The notes: generated by a model from the sequence alone, not told the origin. A stretch of 19,823 nucleotides of DNA from CAZFJG01 sp964410915 (GCA_964410915.1 CAYPIU010000034.1:1-19823), one strand, 5' to 3'; counted from the stretch's first letter, positions 1 through 7,938 are shown. A program made the numbers and translations.

Positions 1-323
1 CTTAATTCTCCTGTCCTCTGACTTCCCGGGACTATCCTTTTATTCAAAGTTCTATTTAGACCCTCTTCACTTTCTTTGACTGACTTATTCCTCTGTACAC
101 ATTTCTACACTCAATCTCATTATCAATGCCCTCGTACAGATATCTCTGGTAATTGGATTTGCCTGTCGGGGTGCCCCGAAAGATGGCCTGGGTATTAATG
201 TTGAAGTGTAACAAGTTGCTAACAACTCTTTTTGTAAAGCTGCTTTTGTTTCTTCATGTCGCGAATAAGTGATATACTAAGAAAGATTAAGTTATTCTCA
301 TATTTAATTATGAATGTGAGGTT
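1..323. other. Gene-poor upstream region
   Basis: No convincing gene lies here. The minus strand is open from about 255 down to a TAA at 56-58 (about 65 codons), but this frame has no ATG with a ribosome-binding site and I do not recognise the translation. It could be a decayed gene end or chance. A GC-rich inverted repeat (arms 167-170 and 175-178) and a weak hairpin with arms 214-218 and 223-227 followed by a T-run (229-233) are visible. The latter could end a transcript entering from the left. Confidence 0.5.
270..278 (+). promoter_or_regulatory. Possible extended -10 promoter for the MshEN-triple gene
   Basis: TATACT at 273-278 is preceded directly by TGA, giving an extended -10 (TGn) element about 55 nt upstream of the start codon. 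No good -35 hexamer is found at 16-18 nt spacing, which extended -10 promoters do not strictly need. Only the match to consensus supports it. Confidence 0.35.
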
Positions 324-332
324 TTGTCTGTT

Positions 333-1721
333 ATGTATATTCATGGGAAACAGGATCTGCTTGGACGTGTCCTTGTAAATCACGGACTTATAACAGTTGA
401 GCAGCTTTCCTCAGCACTCAGGAAGCAGAAACATGCCGAGGATCGTTTAGGTTCTATCCTTGTAAAGAACGGATGGTTATCCGAGAGGGATCTTTCCATA
501 GGTATCAGCAAGCAGTTGATGATACCATTTGTAGATATGAATGATGTTCAGCCTGAAGAGGAAGCTCTGCGCCTTATTCCACTTTCAGTAGCCGAACGTC
601 TTGAGATTTTGCCACTGCTTATTACTGAAGGGGCATTGCTCGTTGTTATATCTGAGCCCCTTAACCTTCTTGCGCTTGATGAGCTACGTATGTTTACAGG
701 CCTTGAGGTTAAGACATCAGTTTCGACAGCCACTGATATCAGATGTGCCATATCGCGCTGGTACAAAAAGAAAGATATGAAAACGGATCTCTTTGACGAT
801 GAAAAATGTTTTCGTCTCGGGGATATCCTTATTACGTCAGGTCTGTTAAGTGAAAGACAGCTCAGGATCGCTCTTGAGGATCAGAAAATAACTCATCAGA
901 GACTTGGGCATATCATAATGAAGCATGGTTTTCTTAATGAACTGCAGTTAACTGATGCTCTAAGTAAACAGCTTCATATTCCTATGATACTTCTTGCCAG
1001 CCATGAACCCTCCATTGATGCGCTATCGTTAGTGCCGCGCGAAATGGCTGAAAATCACCAGTTACTTCCTGTAAATCTAACTCCTGATGGAGCTTTGAAA
1101 ATCGCTATTGCCGAACCTTTAAGCAAAGAAACAGTTCAGGAACTTAGAAATATATGTGATAGGGAAGTTGAATTTGCAATGGCGCTTCCTTCTGCGATAA
1201 AGAGAGAGATCCCCCGATTTTACAGGGCTTTGGACATCAAGGATATAGAGGGTACAAAAGAGATATCAAAGGGTGTGCTTCTTGGTGATATATTGATGAA
1301 TGATGGGGCTATTACCAGAAAGCAATTAGTGGAGGCTCTCGACGAGCAGAAGATCAACAAAATGAGAATTGGGGAGATCCTTATCAAGAACGGGCTTGTT
1401 TCTGAAAGACAGCTTGCTATAGCAGTTAGTACACAGCTGGACCTGCCTCTGATATCTTTTGATGATATTACTCCCTCAAAAGAAGCTATGGAGCTTGTCC
1501 CTATAAATATTGCGAAAAGACTTGAGATAATTCCTGTAGACCTGGAGGGAGATATACTCAGGGTAGCAATTGCAGAGCCGTTGAATCTGTTAGCGATAGA
1601 CGAGCTCAGGGGGTTTACCGGCAAACACATAAGCCTGATGGTCTCGTCACCGTCACAGATAAGAATGAAGATGGACCAGTTCTATAGTGGTGTTGATCCT
1701 GACCGGAGGATAATTATCTGA
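333..1721 (+). CDS. Triple MshEN-domain protein (stand-alone c-di-GMP receptor candidate)
   Basis: The 462-residue protein consists of three consecutive copies of the roughly 150-residue GspE/PilB N-terminal (MshEN, T2SSE_N) domain and nothing else. Each copy has two 24-residue motifs of the pattern (R/L)(L/I)Gxx(L/I)xxxGxxxxxxLxxxxxxQ: residues 9-32 and 38-61, 161-184 and 190-213, 316-339 and 345-368. In MshE-type ATPases paired motifs like these bind cyclic di-GMP. The leading Arg is Leu in the first motif of copies 1 and 3. After each pair comes a conserved segment with 'EPL' and 'ELR'. No Walker A/B ATPase domain follows, so this is not a type II secretion or pilus motor. It may be a c-di-GMP sensor or adaptor; that role is inference. 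ATG 333 is chosen because GAGG at 318-321 lies 11 nt upstream; an in-frame TTG at 324 is only 2 nt from it. The gene stands alone, with a terminator after it. Confidence 0.85.
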   Translation: MYIHGKQDLLGRVLVNHGLITVEQLSSALRKQKHAEDRLGSILVKNGWLSERDLSIGISKQLMIPFVDMNDVQPEEEALRLIPLSVAERLEILPLLITEGALLVVISEPLNLLALDELRMFTGLEVKTSVSTATDIRCAISRWYKKKDMKTDLFDDEKCFRLGDILITSGLLSERQLRIALEDQKITHQRLGHIIMKHGFLNELQLTDALSKQLHIPMILLASHEPSIDALSLVPREMAENHQLLPVNLTPDGALKIAIAEPLSKETVQELRNICDREVEFAMALPSAIKREIPRFYRALDIKDIEGTKEISKGVLLGDILMNDGAITRKQLVEALDEQKINKMRIGEILIKNGLVSERQLAIAVSTQLDLPLISFDDITPSKEAMELVPINIAKRLEIIPVDLEGDILRVAIAEPLNLLAIDELRGFTGKHISLMVSSPSQIRMKMDQFYSGVDPDRRIII

Positions 1722-1735
1722 TCTCCAACCTTTGA

Positions 1736-1771
1736 GAACGAGGGACTTCCCCGATGGGAAGTCCCTCGTTC
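1736..1771. terminator. Strong 16-bp hairpin between convergent genes
   Basis: Arms 1736-1751 and 1756-1771 pair perfectly over 16 bp around a CGAT tetraloop. A moderately T-rich stretch (TATTTGTTCT) follows on the plus strand. It sits 15 nt after the MshEN-triple stop and touches the stop codon of the convergent minus-strand gene, so it probably ends both transcripts, better in the plus direction. Confidence 0.85.
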
Positions 1772-2151
1772 TATTTGTTCTCATGACAGATTTCGGTATT
1801 GCTGCCTTTGCCTTGTTTAACATTTAGTCCTTCTATTGAGATATCTCCTTTGCGGTGAAGATAAAGGGCAAGAGATAGAAGTGTGGTTCTGTTTATCCCA
1901 ATTTCGTTAGCGATATTTTCCAGGTTACTGTCAGATGAGTTATCTACATCCAGAAGTTTCCGTTTTACCTCTCCTGAGATACAATTGATCCAGGAATGAA
2001 AGAGATCCTGCATTTCAGGGGTTGTTGTGCTTGCAAGTTGAGAGTTTGTAAGTATGGAATCGATCATTCTTGCTGTAACCAATGAAGTTGAGTCCAGCAT
2101 ATCCTTCATATCATCATAAAACTGCTTAAGATCCGTTGACTGATTTTCCAT
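1771..2151 (-). CDS. Unknown small protein with C-terminal HTH-like segment
   Basis: This 126-residue, acidic, soluble-looking protein belongs to no family I recognise. The N-terminal half looks helical. Residues about 76-110 (LENIANEIGINRTTLLSLALYL, with a break, then a short strand-like KGDISIEGL) read like a helix-turn-helix with a small wing. It may therefore bind DNA, or act as a partner of a regulator; this is inference from pattern only. The ATG at 2151 is preceded by AAGGAG at good spacing on the minus strand, which supports real translation. There is no signal peptide or membrane segment. It is divergent from the YfcE-like gene and convergent with the MshEN-triple gene, with about 200 nt of shared upstream region. 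Confidence 0.75.
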   Translation of the reverse strand: MENQSTDLKQFYDDMKDMLDSTSLVTARMIDSILTNSQLASTTTPEMQDLFHSWINCISGEVKRKLLDVDNSSDSNLENIANEIGINRTTLLSLALYLHRKGDISIEGLNVKQGKGSNTEICHENK

Positions 2152-2265
2152 TGTTTATTTCTCCTTTTACATAATTTTTGTTTTCAATAATTTACAACCC
2201 GGCAAAAGACTAACCTGGAACATTGTAACAACTTCTCCGTAAAAAATCCTGTCGTTTTCAGTTAC

Positions 2266-2294
2266 TCGACCCGGATAAGTTATAATTCTATAAA
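2266..2294 (+). promoter_or_regulatory. Candidate promoter for the yfcE-PHP pair
   Basis: TCGACC (2266-2271, 4/6 to TTGACA) and TATAAA (2289-2294) are spaced by 17 nt. A perfect TATAAT also occurs at 2281-2286 but has no suitable -35. The spot lies in the divergent region just upstream of the yfcE-like gene. Consensus matching only. Confidence 0.4.
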
Positions 2295-2350
2295 TAGAGA
2301 TCGAATTTTACATGGATAATGTATCTTTCTGGAAAAAAGGAGTGTTATAT

Positions 2351-2917
2351 TTGACAAGAATAGGAGTTATTTCAGATACACACGGAAGTGTATCTTCATG
2401 GGAAAAAGCTCTTCAGGTATGGGGAGATATTGATCTTATAATACATTGCGGTGATGTTATTTATCACGGTCCTTCAAATGCTCTGCCGGAAGATTATAAT
2501 ACAAAAAGCCTGCCTTCATTAATAAATTCCTCACAGGTTCCAGTCCTTATAGCGAAGGGTAACTGTGATTCCGAAGTTGATCAGCAGGTTATCAAATGGC
2601 CGATAATGTCACCCTACATTGTTGTCTGGTGGGAAGGACGTCTTTTAATGGCAACTCATGGTACCAGTTTTACTAAGACAAGAGAAGATTCACGAAAATT
2701 CGCCCCGGACCTTGTTTTAACTGGGCATACTCACATCGCATCACTTACGGAAGAGGATGGAACATTGTATCTTAATCCAGGTTCAGCGAGTCTTCCAAAG
2801 GGAAGAGATCCTGCGAGCGTTGCTATTCTTGAGCCTGAGGGCATAATTATCAGGACTCTTAATGGAGAAATGCTCTATCACCAGGAGTGGAACCGTCCAG
2901 GCAGGTTCTCCCTTTAA
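2351..2917 (+). CDS. yfcE: YfcE-family metallophosphodiesterase
   Basis: This is a calcineurin-like phosphodiesterase of the YfcE group, dinuclear-metal enzymes that hydrolyse phosphodiester model substrates and whose physiological substrate is unclear. All metal-binding motifs are present: D9-x-H11, G34-D35, G-N71-C-D, H103 and G-H126-T-H128. The stretches around HGPxNALPEGY-like residues 39-47 and GNCDSEVDQ, plus the NPGSxSxPKG end, closely match E. coli YfcE (184 aa versus 188 here). An in-frame ATG exists at 2312, but TTG 2351 is preceded by AAGGAG (2337-2342) at 8 nt and gives the family's usual N-terminus, so I use TTG. The stop overlaps the start of the next gene (TAATG), suggesting translational coupling. 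The related YsnB gene follows rph-rdgB in Bacillus; here the enzyme lies elsewhere. Confidence 0.93.
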   Translation: MTRIGVISDTHGSVSSWEKALQVWGDIDLIIHCGDVIYHGPSNALPEDYNTKSLPSLINSSQVPVLIAKGNCDSEVDQQVIKWPIMSPYIVVWWEGRLLMATHGTSFTKTREDSRKFAPDLVLTGHTHIASLTEEDGTLYLNPGSASLPKGRDPASVAILEPEGIIIRTLNGEMLYHQEWNRPGRFSL

Positions 2918-3744
2918 TGATCAAGATAGATCTCCATATTCACAGCAGATGTTCTGACGGCACTTATAGCCCCCCAGATCTTGTAAAGGAAGCAAAAAAA
3001 CGGGGGATCTCGGTCCTTAGTCTTACTGACCATGATACAGTGGAAGGAACCAGCGCCTTTCTCGCGGCTTGCAGGAAATACAACATAAAGTGTATATCTG
3101 GAGTTGAGCTTTCAGCTCAATATCCAGGTACGCTTCATATATTGGGTTACAGGATAGATCATAAGCATGAAGGTTTTAACCGTGCACTTGAGGAAATACG
3201 AAAGCACAGAAATAGCAGAAATCTGAAGATACATAAAAAACTCAACGAAGCGGGGATCAAGATAGATCTGGATGAGATCAGGGCCGAAGCTGGTGGGTCA
3301 GTCCTCGCAAGGCCGCATTTTGCGAGAACAATTGTAAGAAATGGGTATGCTAAGGATATCCCGTCAGCATTCAGCAAATATCTGTCACGAGGAGCTTTGG
3401 CATATGAGCCAGGACTGAGGCTTGAACCTCAAAAGTGTATATCCCTGATCCTTGAGGCAGGAGGTCTTCCTGTGCTTGCCCATCCATCTCAAACTACCAG
3501 GGATGAGAATGTACTTGATAAACTTCTTCTTGAGATGCGTTCAATGGGTTTATGGGGCATGGAGTGTATATATCCGTCTCACACGCCCGAAGAGATGTTT
3601 CGTTGCATGAAGCTTGCATCAAAGCATTCACTTTGCTTTACTGCCGGGAGTGATTTCCATGGAGAGAACAGGCAATCAAAAGGAATGGGTATTGCAGTAA
3701 GGGAGGATTTTCTTCCCTGGGCAAGACTTGGTATAAGTCTTTAG
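2917..3744 (+). CDS. PHP-domain phosphoesterase (RNase AM/TrpH-like)
   Basis: This 275-residue protein has a complete PHP (polymerase and histidinol phosphatase) metal site: H7-x-H9, TDH39-D, E64, H74, the RPH motif near residue 130, H189 in LAHPS, and D246-x-H248 in GSDFHG. Size and order match the E. coli YciV/RNase AM group, which cleaves 3',5'-nucleoside bisphosphates (pAp-like) and trims 5' ends of short RNAs. Assignment to the group is firm; the exact substrate is inferred. ATG 2917 overlaps the upstream TAA (TAATG), and the product begins at the expected first strand; an upstream in-frame GTG at 2887 would add a tail lacking any family match. It is co-transcribed with the YfcE-like enzyme. 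No clear terminator follows. Confidence 0.92.
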   Translation: MIKIDLHIHSRCSDGTYSPPDLVKEAKKRGISVLSLTDHDTVEGTSAFLAACRKYNIKCISGVELSAQYPGTLHILGYRIDHKHEGFNRALEEIRKHRNSRNLKIHKKLNEAGIKIDLDEIRAEAGGSVLARPHFARTIVRNGYAKDIPSAFSKYLSRGALAYEPGLRLEPQKCISLILEAGGLPVLAHPSQTTRDENVLDKLLLEMRSMGLWGMECIYPSHTPEEMFRCMKLASKHSLCFTAGSDFHGENRQSKGMGIAVREDFLPWARLGISL

Positions 3745-3885
3745 AAAAAATACGGGTTCATCTTGTCGTTAATAATGGTATCATTACCTGAAAGTCTTTT
3801 TTACAGATGGTTTTATAAAATTGAAAAACTGTATAAATTAATTTTTCTCCGGTATCAATATATTTTTTAAACAGGAGGGATAGTT

Positions 3886-4923
3886 ATGTCTGTTATAGAT
3901 CTTAAAAGCGATACAGTAACCAGACCGGATGAGCAAATGCGAAAAGCAATGTCCACGGCAGAGGTGGGAGATGATGTGTATCTTGAGGATCCTACAGTTC
4001 GTGCACTTGAAGAAAAGGGAGCGGAGCTGACGGGTAAAGAGGATGCTCTTTTTGTTGTTTCCGGAACAATGGGCAACCTCGTTGCAATGCTTTCGCATTG
4101 CTGCGCAGGCGATGGGGCTGTCCTTGGTGCCAAAAGTCACATATACTACTATGAAGCTGGAGGGCTTTCAGTCCTTGGAGGTATACTGCCTTTGATCGTC
4201 AATGATCAAAGCGGAATACCTGAAATAGATGGTATACAGAGTTGGCTGAGGCCTGAAAATATTCACTTTGCTCCGGCAAAGCTCCTTTGTCTTGAGAACA
4301 CCCACAATAGATGCGGCGGAATAGCTGTTGACCCTGAGTCATTTTCTGAAACTGCCGATTTTGCAAAAGTGAATGGACTTTCTATCCATCTGGATGGCGC
4401 AAGGATCTTTAATGCAGCCATAGAGTTTAATGTTCCTGTGACCAAATTTACGCAAAAAGTGGATTCGGTTCAGCTTTGTCTTTCAAAGGGGCTTGGTGCT
4501 CCTGTCGGTTCACTTATCTGTTCGACATCTGCTTTTATTGACAGAGCAAGATTCTGGAGGAAAAAAGTTGGAGGGGGAATGCGTCAGGCCGGGATAATCG
4601 CGGCCGGGGGGCTTTATGCGCTCAACAACAATATCGGCAGGCTCGCCGAGGATCATGAAAATGCGGGGATCCTTGCGTCAAAACTTGCAGAAGCAGGATT
4701 AAAGGTTGAAAATACCGGAAGAACAACTAATATGGTATTTTTTAACATTGATGGAGAAGGTGAAAAAGATCCTGTTTTCCTTGAAGCCTGTAAAAAAAGA
4801 GGAGTCCAGTTCAATGGTGTTGGCAATGGCAGATTCCGCCTGGTGACGCACATTGATGTTTCCCGTAAACAGGTTTTAGAGGCCGCGGATATAATTGTTG
4901 AAGAGGCGAGAGTTTGTCAGTGA
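3886..4923 (+). CDS. ltaE: Low-specificity L-threonine aldolase
   Basis: This PLP-dependent enzyme (345 aa, fold type I, beta-eliminating lyase family) cleaves L-threonine or allo-threonine to glycine and acetaldehyde. Recognisable features are the N-terminal LKSDTVTRP, the GDDVYxEDPTV motif, SGTMGNL (residues 59-65) for cofactor phosphate binding, H85 in SHIYYYEAGG stacking on the cofactor, LDGAR near residue 169, and the Schiff-base Lys201 in the SKGLGAPVGS motif. The length is usual for the family (E. coli 333). AGGAGG at 3873-3878 lies 7 nt before the ATG, a strong start. Its end overlaps the next gene by 10 nt, so the two are probably translated together. No consensus promoter stands out in the 141-nt gap before it. 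Confidence 0.96.
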   Translation: MSVIDLKSDTVTRPDEQMRKAMSTAEVGDDVYLEDPTVRALEEKGAELTGKEDALFVVSGTMGNLVAMLSHCCAGDGAVLGAKSHIYYYEAGGLSVLGGILPLIVNDQSGIPEIDGIQSWLRPENIHFAPAKLLCLENTHNRCGGIAVDPESFSETADFAKVNGLSIHLDGARIFNAAIEFNVPVTKFTQKVDSVQLCLSKGLGAPVGSLICSTSAFIDRARFWRKKVGGGMRQAGIIAAGGLYALNNNIGRLAEDHENAGILASKLAEAGLKVENTGRTTNMVFFNIDGEGEKDPVFLEACKKRGVQFNGVGNGRFRLVTHIDVSRKQVLEAADIIVEEARVCQ

Positions 4924-6278
4924 AAACAGAGCTGAGACCCTGGCTGGAGAATGTCTCTGAATCTGTAATTAGATCAGCTCTGAATAAAGGTGCATATGGA
5001 GCTGATTTTATCCATGTAGAGAGAACCGGACATATGATAAGTCTCTCAGAGGGTAAACCCGAAAAAAATATCACAGGTTACAACAAGGGTATAGGGCTCA
5101 GAACAATAGCTGATGACGGCCGACAGGGTGTTGCATATATTAACTCATTTGGGAAACGTGATATGGAAGACCTTGTTGAATGGAGCTGGAACAACTGCAG
5201 ATCTTCTGAACCAGATCCCTGGGTCTCTCTTTATGAAGGGGATCCTCCTGAACCTGTGGACCTGGGTTTGTATGATCCATCTGTTACAAAGCTGACTCCG
5301 GAAGACAGGATGGGGAAATGCATCGAGATGACGGATGCTGTCTGCAGCAATGATCCACGAGTTCTTTCTGTAAGGAGTGCCTCTTGGGCTGATGGTGAAG
5401 TCGGGATATTTTATGCTTCGAGTTATGGATACTCGGGCAGTTACATGTCTACATATGCAAGTTGTGGCGCAGCAGTTGTGCTTCAGGATGGAGAAAACAG
5501 GGAAATGGGAGGTTTTGGAGATGAATCAAGAAACCTTTCCGGTATCGATCATCTCAAAGTAGCCAGAGAAGCAGTTACAAGGACAGCAATGGTTCTTGGT
5601 GGTTCTACGCTGGAGACAGGTAAATATGATCTTGTCCTTGATCCTGAAGCTTCGGTTTCTTTTCTTGAGATAATCGGTGATCTCTTTCTCGCGTCAAACG
5701 TTTCTAAAGGCAAGTCACTGTTCAAGGACAAGACGGGATTGAAGGTGGGATCATCCTTACTTACAATAGTTGATGATGGAAAACGCAGAGCAGGAATGGG
5801 AACTTCTCCTTTTGATGGCGAGGGACATCCTGCTTCCACTACTGTCTTACTTGATAAAGGCAGAGTGAACTCTTTTCTCTACAACATGAAATACGCAAAA
5901 ATGGCTGGAGTCAGCTCAACTGGAAATGCTTCCAGAGGTATATCGACATTGCCGGATATTGATGTTACAAATCTTTATATGGTCCCGGGTGATGAAGGAC
6001 CTTCTGATATGATATCCAGGACCAAAAAGGGCATATATGTACTTGAATTTCTTGGTCTGCATACAGTTGATCCTGTAAGCGGAGATTTTTCACTTGGGAT
6101 AAAGGGAGCTTTTATAGGCGGCGGCAAGCTCGCGCAGCCAGTTTCCGGAATTACCATTGCCGGAAATATTGTGGAAGTCCTTGACCAGATCGAATCTGTA
6201 GGAAACGATCTGCGTTTTTTTGGTAATACTGGAGGTTGTACTTTGGTGGTAAAAGATGTGTCTGCAGCAGGTTCGTAA
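4914..6278 (+). CDS. pmbA: TldE/PmbA-type subunit of the TldD-TldE protease family
   Basis: The 454-residue protein matches the TldD/PmbA family across its length: an N-terminal GADFIHVERT-like strand region, LGGSTLETGKYDLVLDPEA around residue 230, the GTSPFDGEG and STGNASRG segments, and the C-terminal SLGIKGAFIGGGKLAQPVSGITIAGN block. The HExxxH zinc motif of TldD is absent, so it is the TldE (PmbA) kind, which in E. coli forms a heterodimer with the catalytic TldD and handles unfolded or microcin-type peptides. No tldD is in this window, so the partner must lie elsewhere. TTG 4914 has GAGG (4903-4906) 7 nt upstream; GTG 4920, overlapping the ltaE stop as GTGA, is an equally plausible start. 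The 3' end overlaps the amidase by 23 nt. Confidence 0.93.
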   Translation: MSVKTELRPWLENVSESVIRSALNKGAYGADFIHVERTGHMISLSEGKPEKNITGYNKGIGLRTIADDGRQGVAYINSFGKRDMEDLVEWSWNNCRSSEPDPWVSLYEGDPPEPVDLGLYDPSVTKLTPEDRMGKCIEMTDAVCSNDPRVLSVRSASWADGEVGIFYASSYGYSGSYMSTYASCGAAVVLQDGENREMGGFGDESRNLSGIDHLKVAREAVTRTAMVLGGSTLETGKYDLVLDPEASVSFLEIIGDLFLASNVSKGKSLFKDKTGLKVGSSLLTIVDDGKRRAGMGTSPFDGEGHPASTTVLLDKGRVNSFLYNMKYAKMAGVSSTGNASRGISTLPDIDVTNLYMVPGDEGPSDMISRTKKGIYVLEFLGLHTVDPVSGDFSLGIKGAFIGGGKLAQPVSGITIAGNIVEVLDQIESVGNDLRFFGNTGGCTLVVKDVSAAGS

Positions 6279-7863
6279 GTTTTCCATACTGCTACTTTTT
6301 ATATTCTTTCTTTCCCTGCTTTTTTGCGGAAAGGCCGAGATTTTAGCGGAGGCTGGATGGCGGCTTTGGCTTGATGGTGAGGATAAAGGAATTATTCCGG
6401 CATATGAAAGCAACGGCGTAAAGATGGTATCCATTGGAACTATCGCCCGTGCGCTGGATCTTTCTCTTTTCCCAAAGGATGGGACCCTTATTATCAAGGA
6501 CGGAACTGAAAGGGTTCAGATAATGCAGGAAACTTCAGCAGTATGGTTTAATGTAAAGCTTGTACCCATGGCTTCAGAAGCGGTTTTTAAAAATAACAGA
6601 TGGTGGATAGATTCAAGATCTGCGCTCAAAATAATGTCCATGTTGATAAATGCCCGAGGGACAGATCACATACTTCAATGGGCAGGAAGTGGGGAGATTC
6701 CCGAGAAAAGGGTTCGGGAAAGCGATTCCCAAAATATTAATAAACGCAGTTTTACACTGAAAACCGAAGGAGAAGATCTTTCTCGGATAAATTCTATAAG
6801 ATGGGGAGATCACGGGAGTCTTATAAGGGTTGTTATGGATATCCCTGGAGAACGGATACCTGCTCTTGATACAGGCAATGGGAAAATAGCAGTTCGTTTT
6901 GCATATTCGCCCCGTTTCCAGATGTCTGATCTTGATTCGCCGTATCCTTCTGTGGTTAATACCGCTATAACCCATTCCGGGAAAAATATGATCATCTATT
7001 TCAAACATAATAGTGCATCTGTTAACCATTTTGTGCTTGAGGATCCTCAAAGGCTCGTGATAGATTTTTCCAGGTCATCTTCCGGCAGGCCGCTTTCGTT
7101 GAACAAGGCTCCAGATAGAATACAGTTGCCTTCTGCTGCTGACCCCGATGGTAATAATATGGACGTAAATAATTCAGGTTCAGGAATTGTAGTTATCGAC
7201 CCTGGTCATGGCGGGAAAGATCCTGGAGCTGTAGCCAACGGTATCCGTGAGAAGGACATTAATCTTAAAATATCTAAAGAGCTTGCCAGTCAATTGCGGG
7301 CGAAAGGTATTTCGGTTAGATTGACACGGACGGATGACAGATACCTGAGGTTGAGAGAAAGGACAGAACTTGCCACTAAATGGAATGCTGAAGTTTTTGT
7401 AAGTATTCATGCAAATGCTCTACCCCCTGGGCGGCATGCTACAGGAATGGAAATATACTTAATGGCTTTGCCAACTGATAAGGATGCCATGCAGCTGGCT
7501 CTTATTGAAAACAGGGAGTTGAGCAATGGCAATTCTGAAAGCCATAATGTTCAGGCATCGGATAAGAGGACCCGAATGTTGCTCAGTATACTGGGAAATA
7601 TGCAGCAGAACGCAAAAATTGGACAGAGTACAGACATGGCTGAGGTCCTTTTCAACTGTGGCAAACGTCAGGGGCTTCCCATGAGAAGAGTGGCGCAGGC
7701 ACCTTTCTTCGTGCTTCGCGGTGCCGGGATGCCTTCAGTGCTTATAGAAACCGGTTTTATTACTGAAAGTCAGGAAGCCAGAAAACTGGCATCTTCTTCG
7801 TATCAGAAGAAGATAGCCGCGGCTCTTGCCAGGGGAATTGAAGATTATCTTGAACGTTCATGA
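6256..7863 (+). CDS. Exported N-acetylmuramoyl-L-alanine amidase (Amidase_3, AMIN-like)
   Basis: This zinc amidase cleaves the bond between N-acetylmuramate and L-alanine in peptidoglycan during cell separation or recycling. Residues 7-32 form a signal peptide (a charged start, then a very hydrophobic stretch). Residues about 35-135 resemble the copper-amine-oxidase N-terminal-like domain common in Firmicutes-type wall enzymes, and about 175-275 an AMIN-like beta domain for wall targeting. The catalytic domain runs from about 310 to 535 with zinc ligands H318 (DPGHGG), E332 (REKD) and H385 (SIHAN), and catalytic E498 (LIETGF). An insertion between H385 and E498 (about 400-470) may hold a regulatory helix as in AmiB/AmiC, an inference. 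The start overlaps pmbA by 23 nt, with GGTGG 6 nt ahead of the ATG. The GerMN gene follows after 72 nt. Confidence 0.94.
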   Translation: MCLQQVRKFSILLLFIFFLSLLFCGKAEILAEAGWRLWLDGEDKGIIPAYESNGVKMVSIGTIARALDLSLFPKDGTLIIKDGTERVQIMQETSAVWFNVKLVPMASEAVFKNNRWWIDSRSALKIMSMLINARGTDHILQWAGSGEIPEKRVRESDSQNINKRSFTLKTEGEDLSRINSIRWGDHGSLIRVVMDIPGERIPALDTGNGKIAVRFAYSPRFQMSDLDSPYPSVVNTAITHSGKNMIIYFKHNSASVNHFVLEDPQRLVIDFSRSSSGRPLSLNKAPDRIQLPSAADPDGNNMDVNNSGSGIVVIDPGHGGKDPGAVANGIREKDINLKISKELASQLRAKGISVRLTRTDDRYLRLRERTELATKWNAEVFVSIHANALPPGRHATGMEIYLMALPTDKDAMQLALIENRELSNGNSESHNVQASDKRTRMLLSILGNMQQNAKIGQSTDMAEVLFNCGKRQGLPMRRVAQAPFFVLRGAGMPSVLIETGFITESQEARKLASSSYQKKIAAALARGIEDYLERS

Positions 7864-7893
7864 TCCTTTCTACATAAATAAATCGATTCTGAA

Positions 7894-7938
7894 GGGAGGA
7901 AGGACGTTTTTCAGAACTGAGAACGTCCGTTTTGCATG
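7894..7938 (+). promoter_or_regulatory. Hairpin-bridged ribosome-binding site before the GerMN gene
   Basis: The only good Shine-Dalgarno sequence (GGGAGG, 7894-7899) lies 36 nt before the ATG at 7936, too far for normal use. Between them a 7-bp hairpin (arms 7902-7908 and 7922-7928, extendable by wobble pairs) can form. Folding it leaves only about 9 unpaired nt between the two. Alternatively the hairpin with the following GTTTTG is a weak terminator of the amidase transcript. Confidence 0.5.

Noticed and set aside
160..190. GC-rich hairpin region considered as a riboswitch (GEMM, ZTP or fluoride type)
   Set aside because: The conserved sequence blocks of those riboswitches are absent; only a 4-bp stem and a loose outer pairing can be seen.
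56..255. Open minus-strand frame of about 65 codons in the first 323 nt
   Set aside because: It lacks a start codon with a ribosome-binding site, and I recognise no family in its translation, so it cannot be called a gene; a decayed gene end remains possible.
1220..1630. Long minus-strand open frame opposite the MshEN-triple gene
   Set aside because: It lies entirely within a clear repeat-domain gene on the other strand, has no family resemblance, and its composition is that of a shadow frame.
2312..2350. Upstream ATG start for the YfcE-like gene
   Set aside because: It has no ribosome-binding site and adds a tail unlike the family, whereas TTG 2351 has AAGGAG at 8 nt and yields the standard N-terminus.
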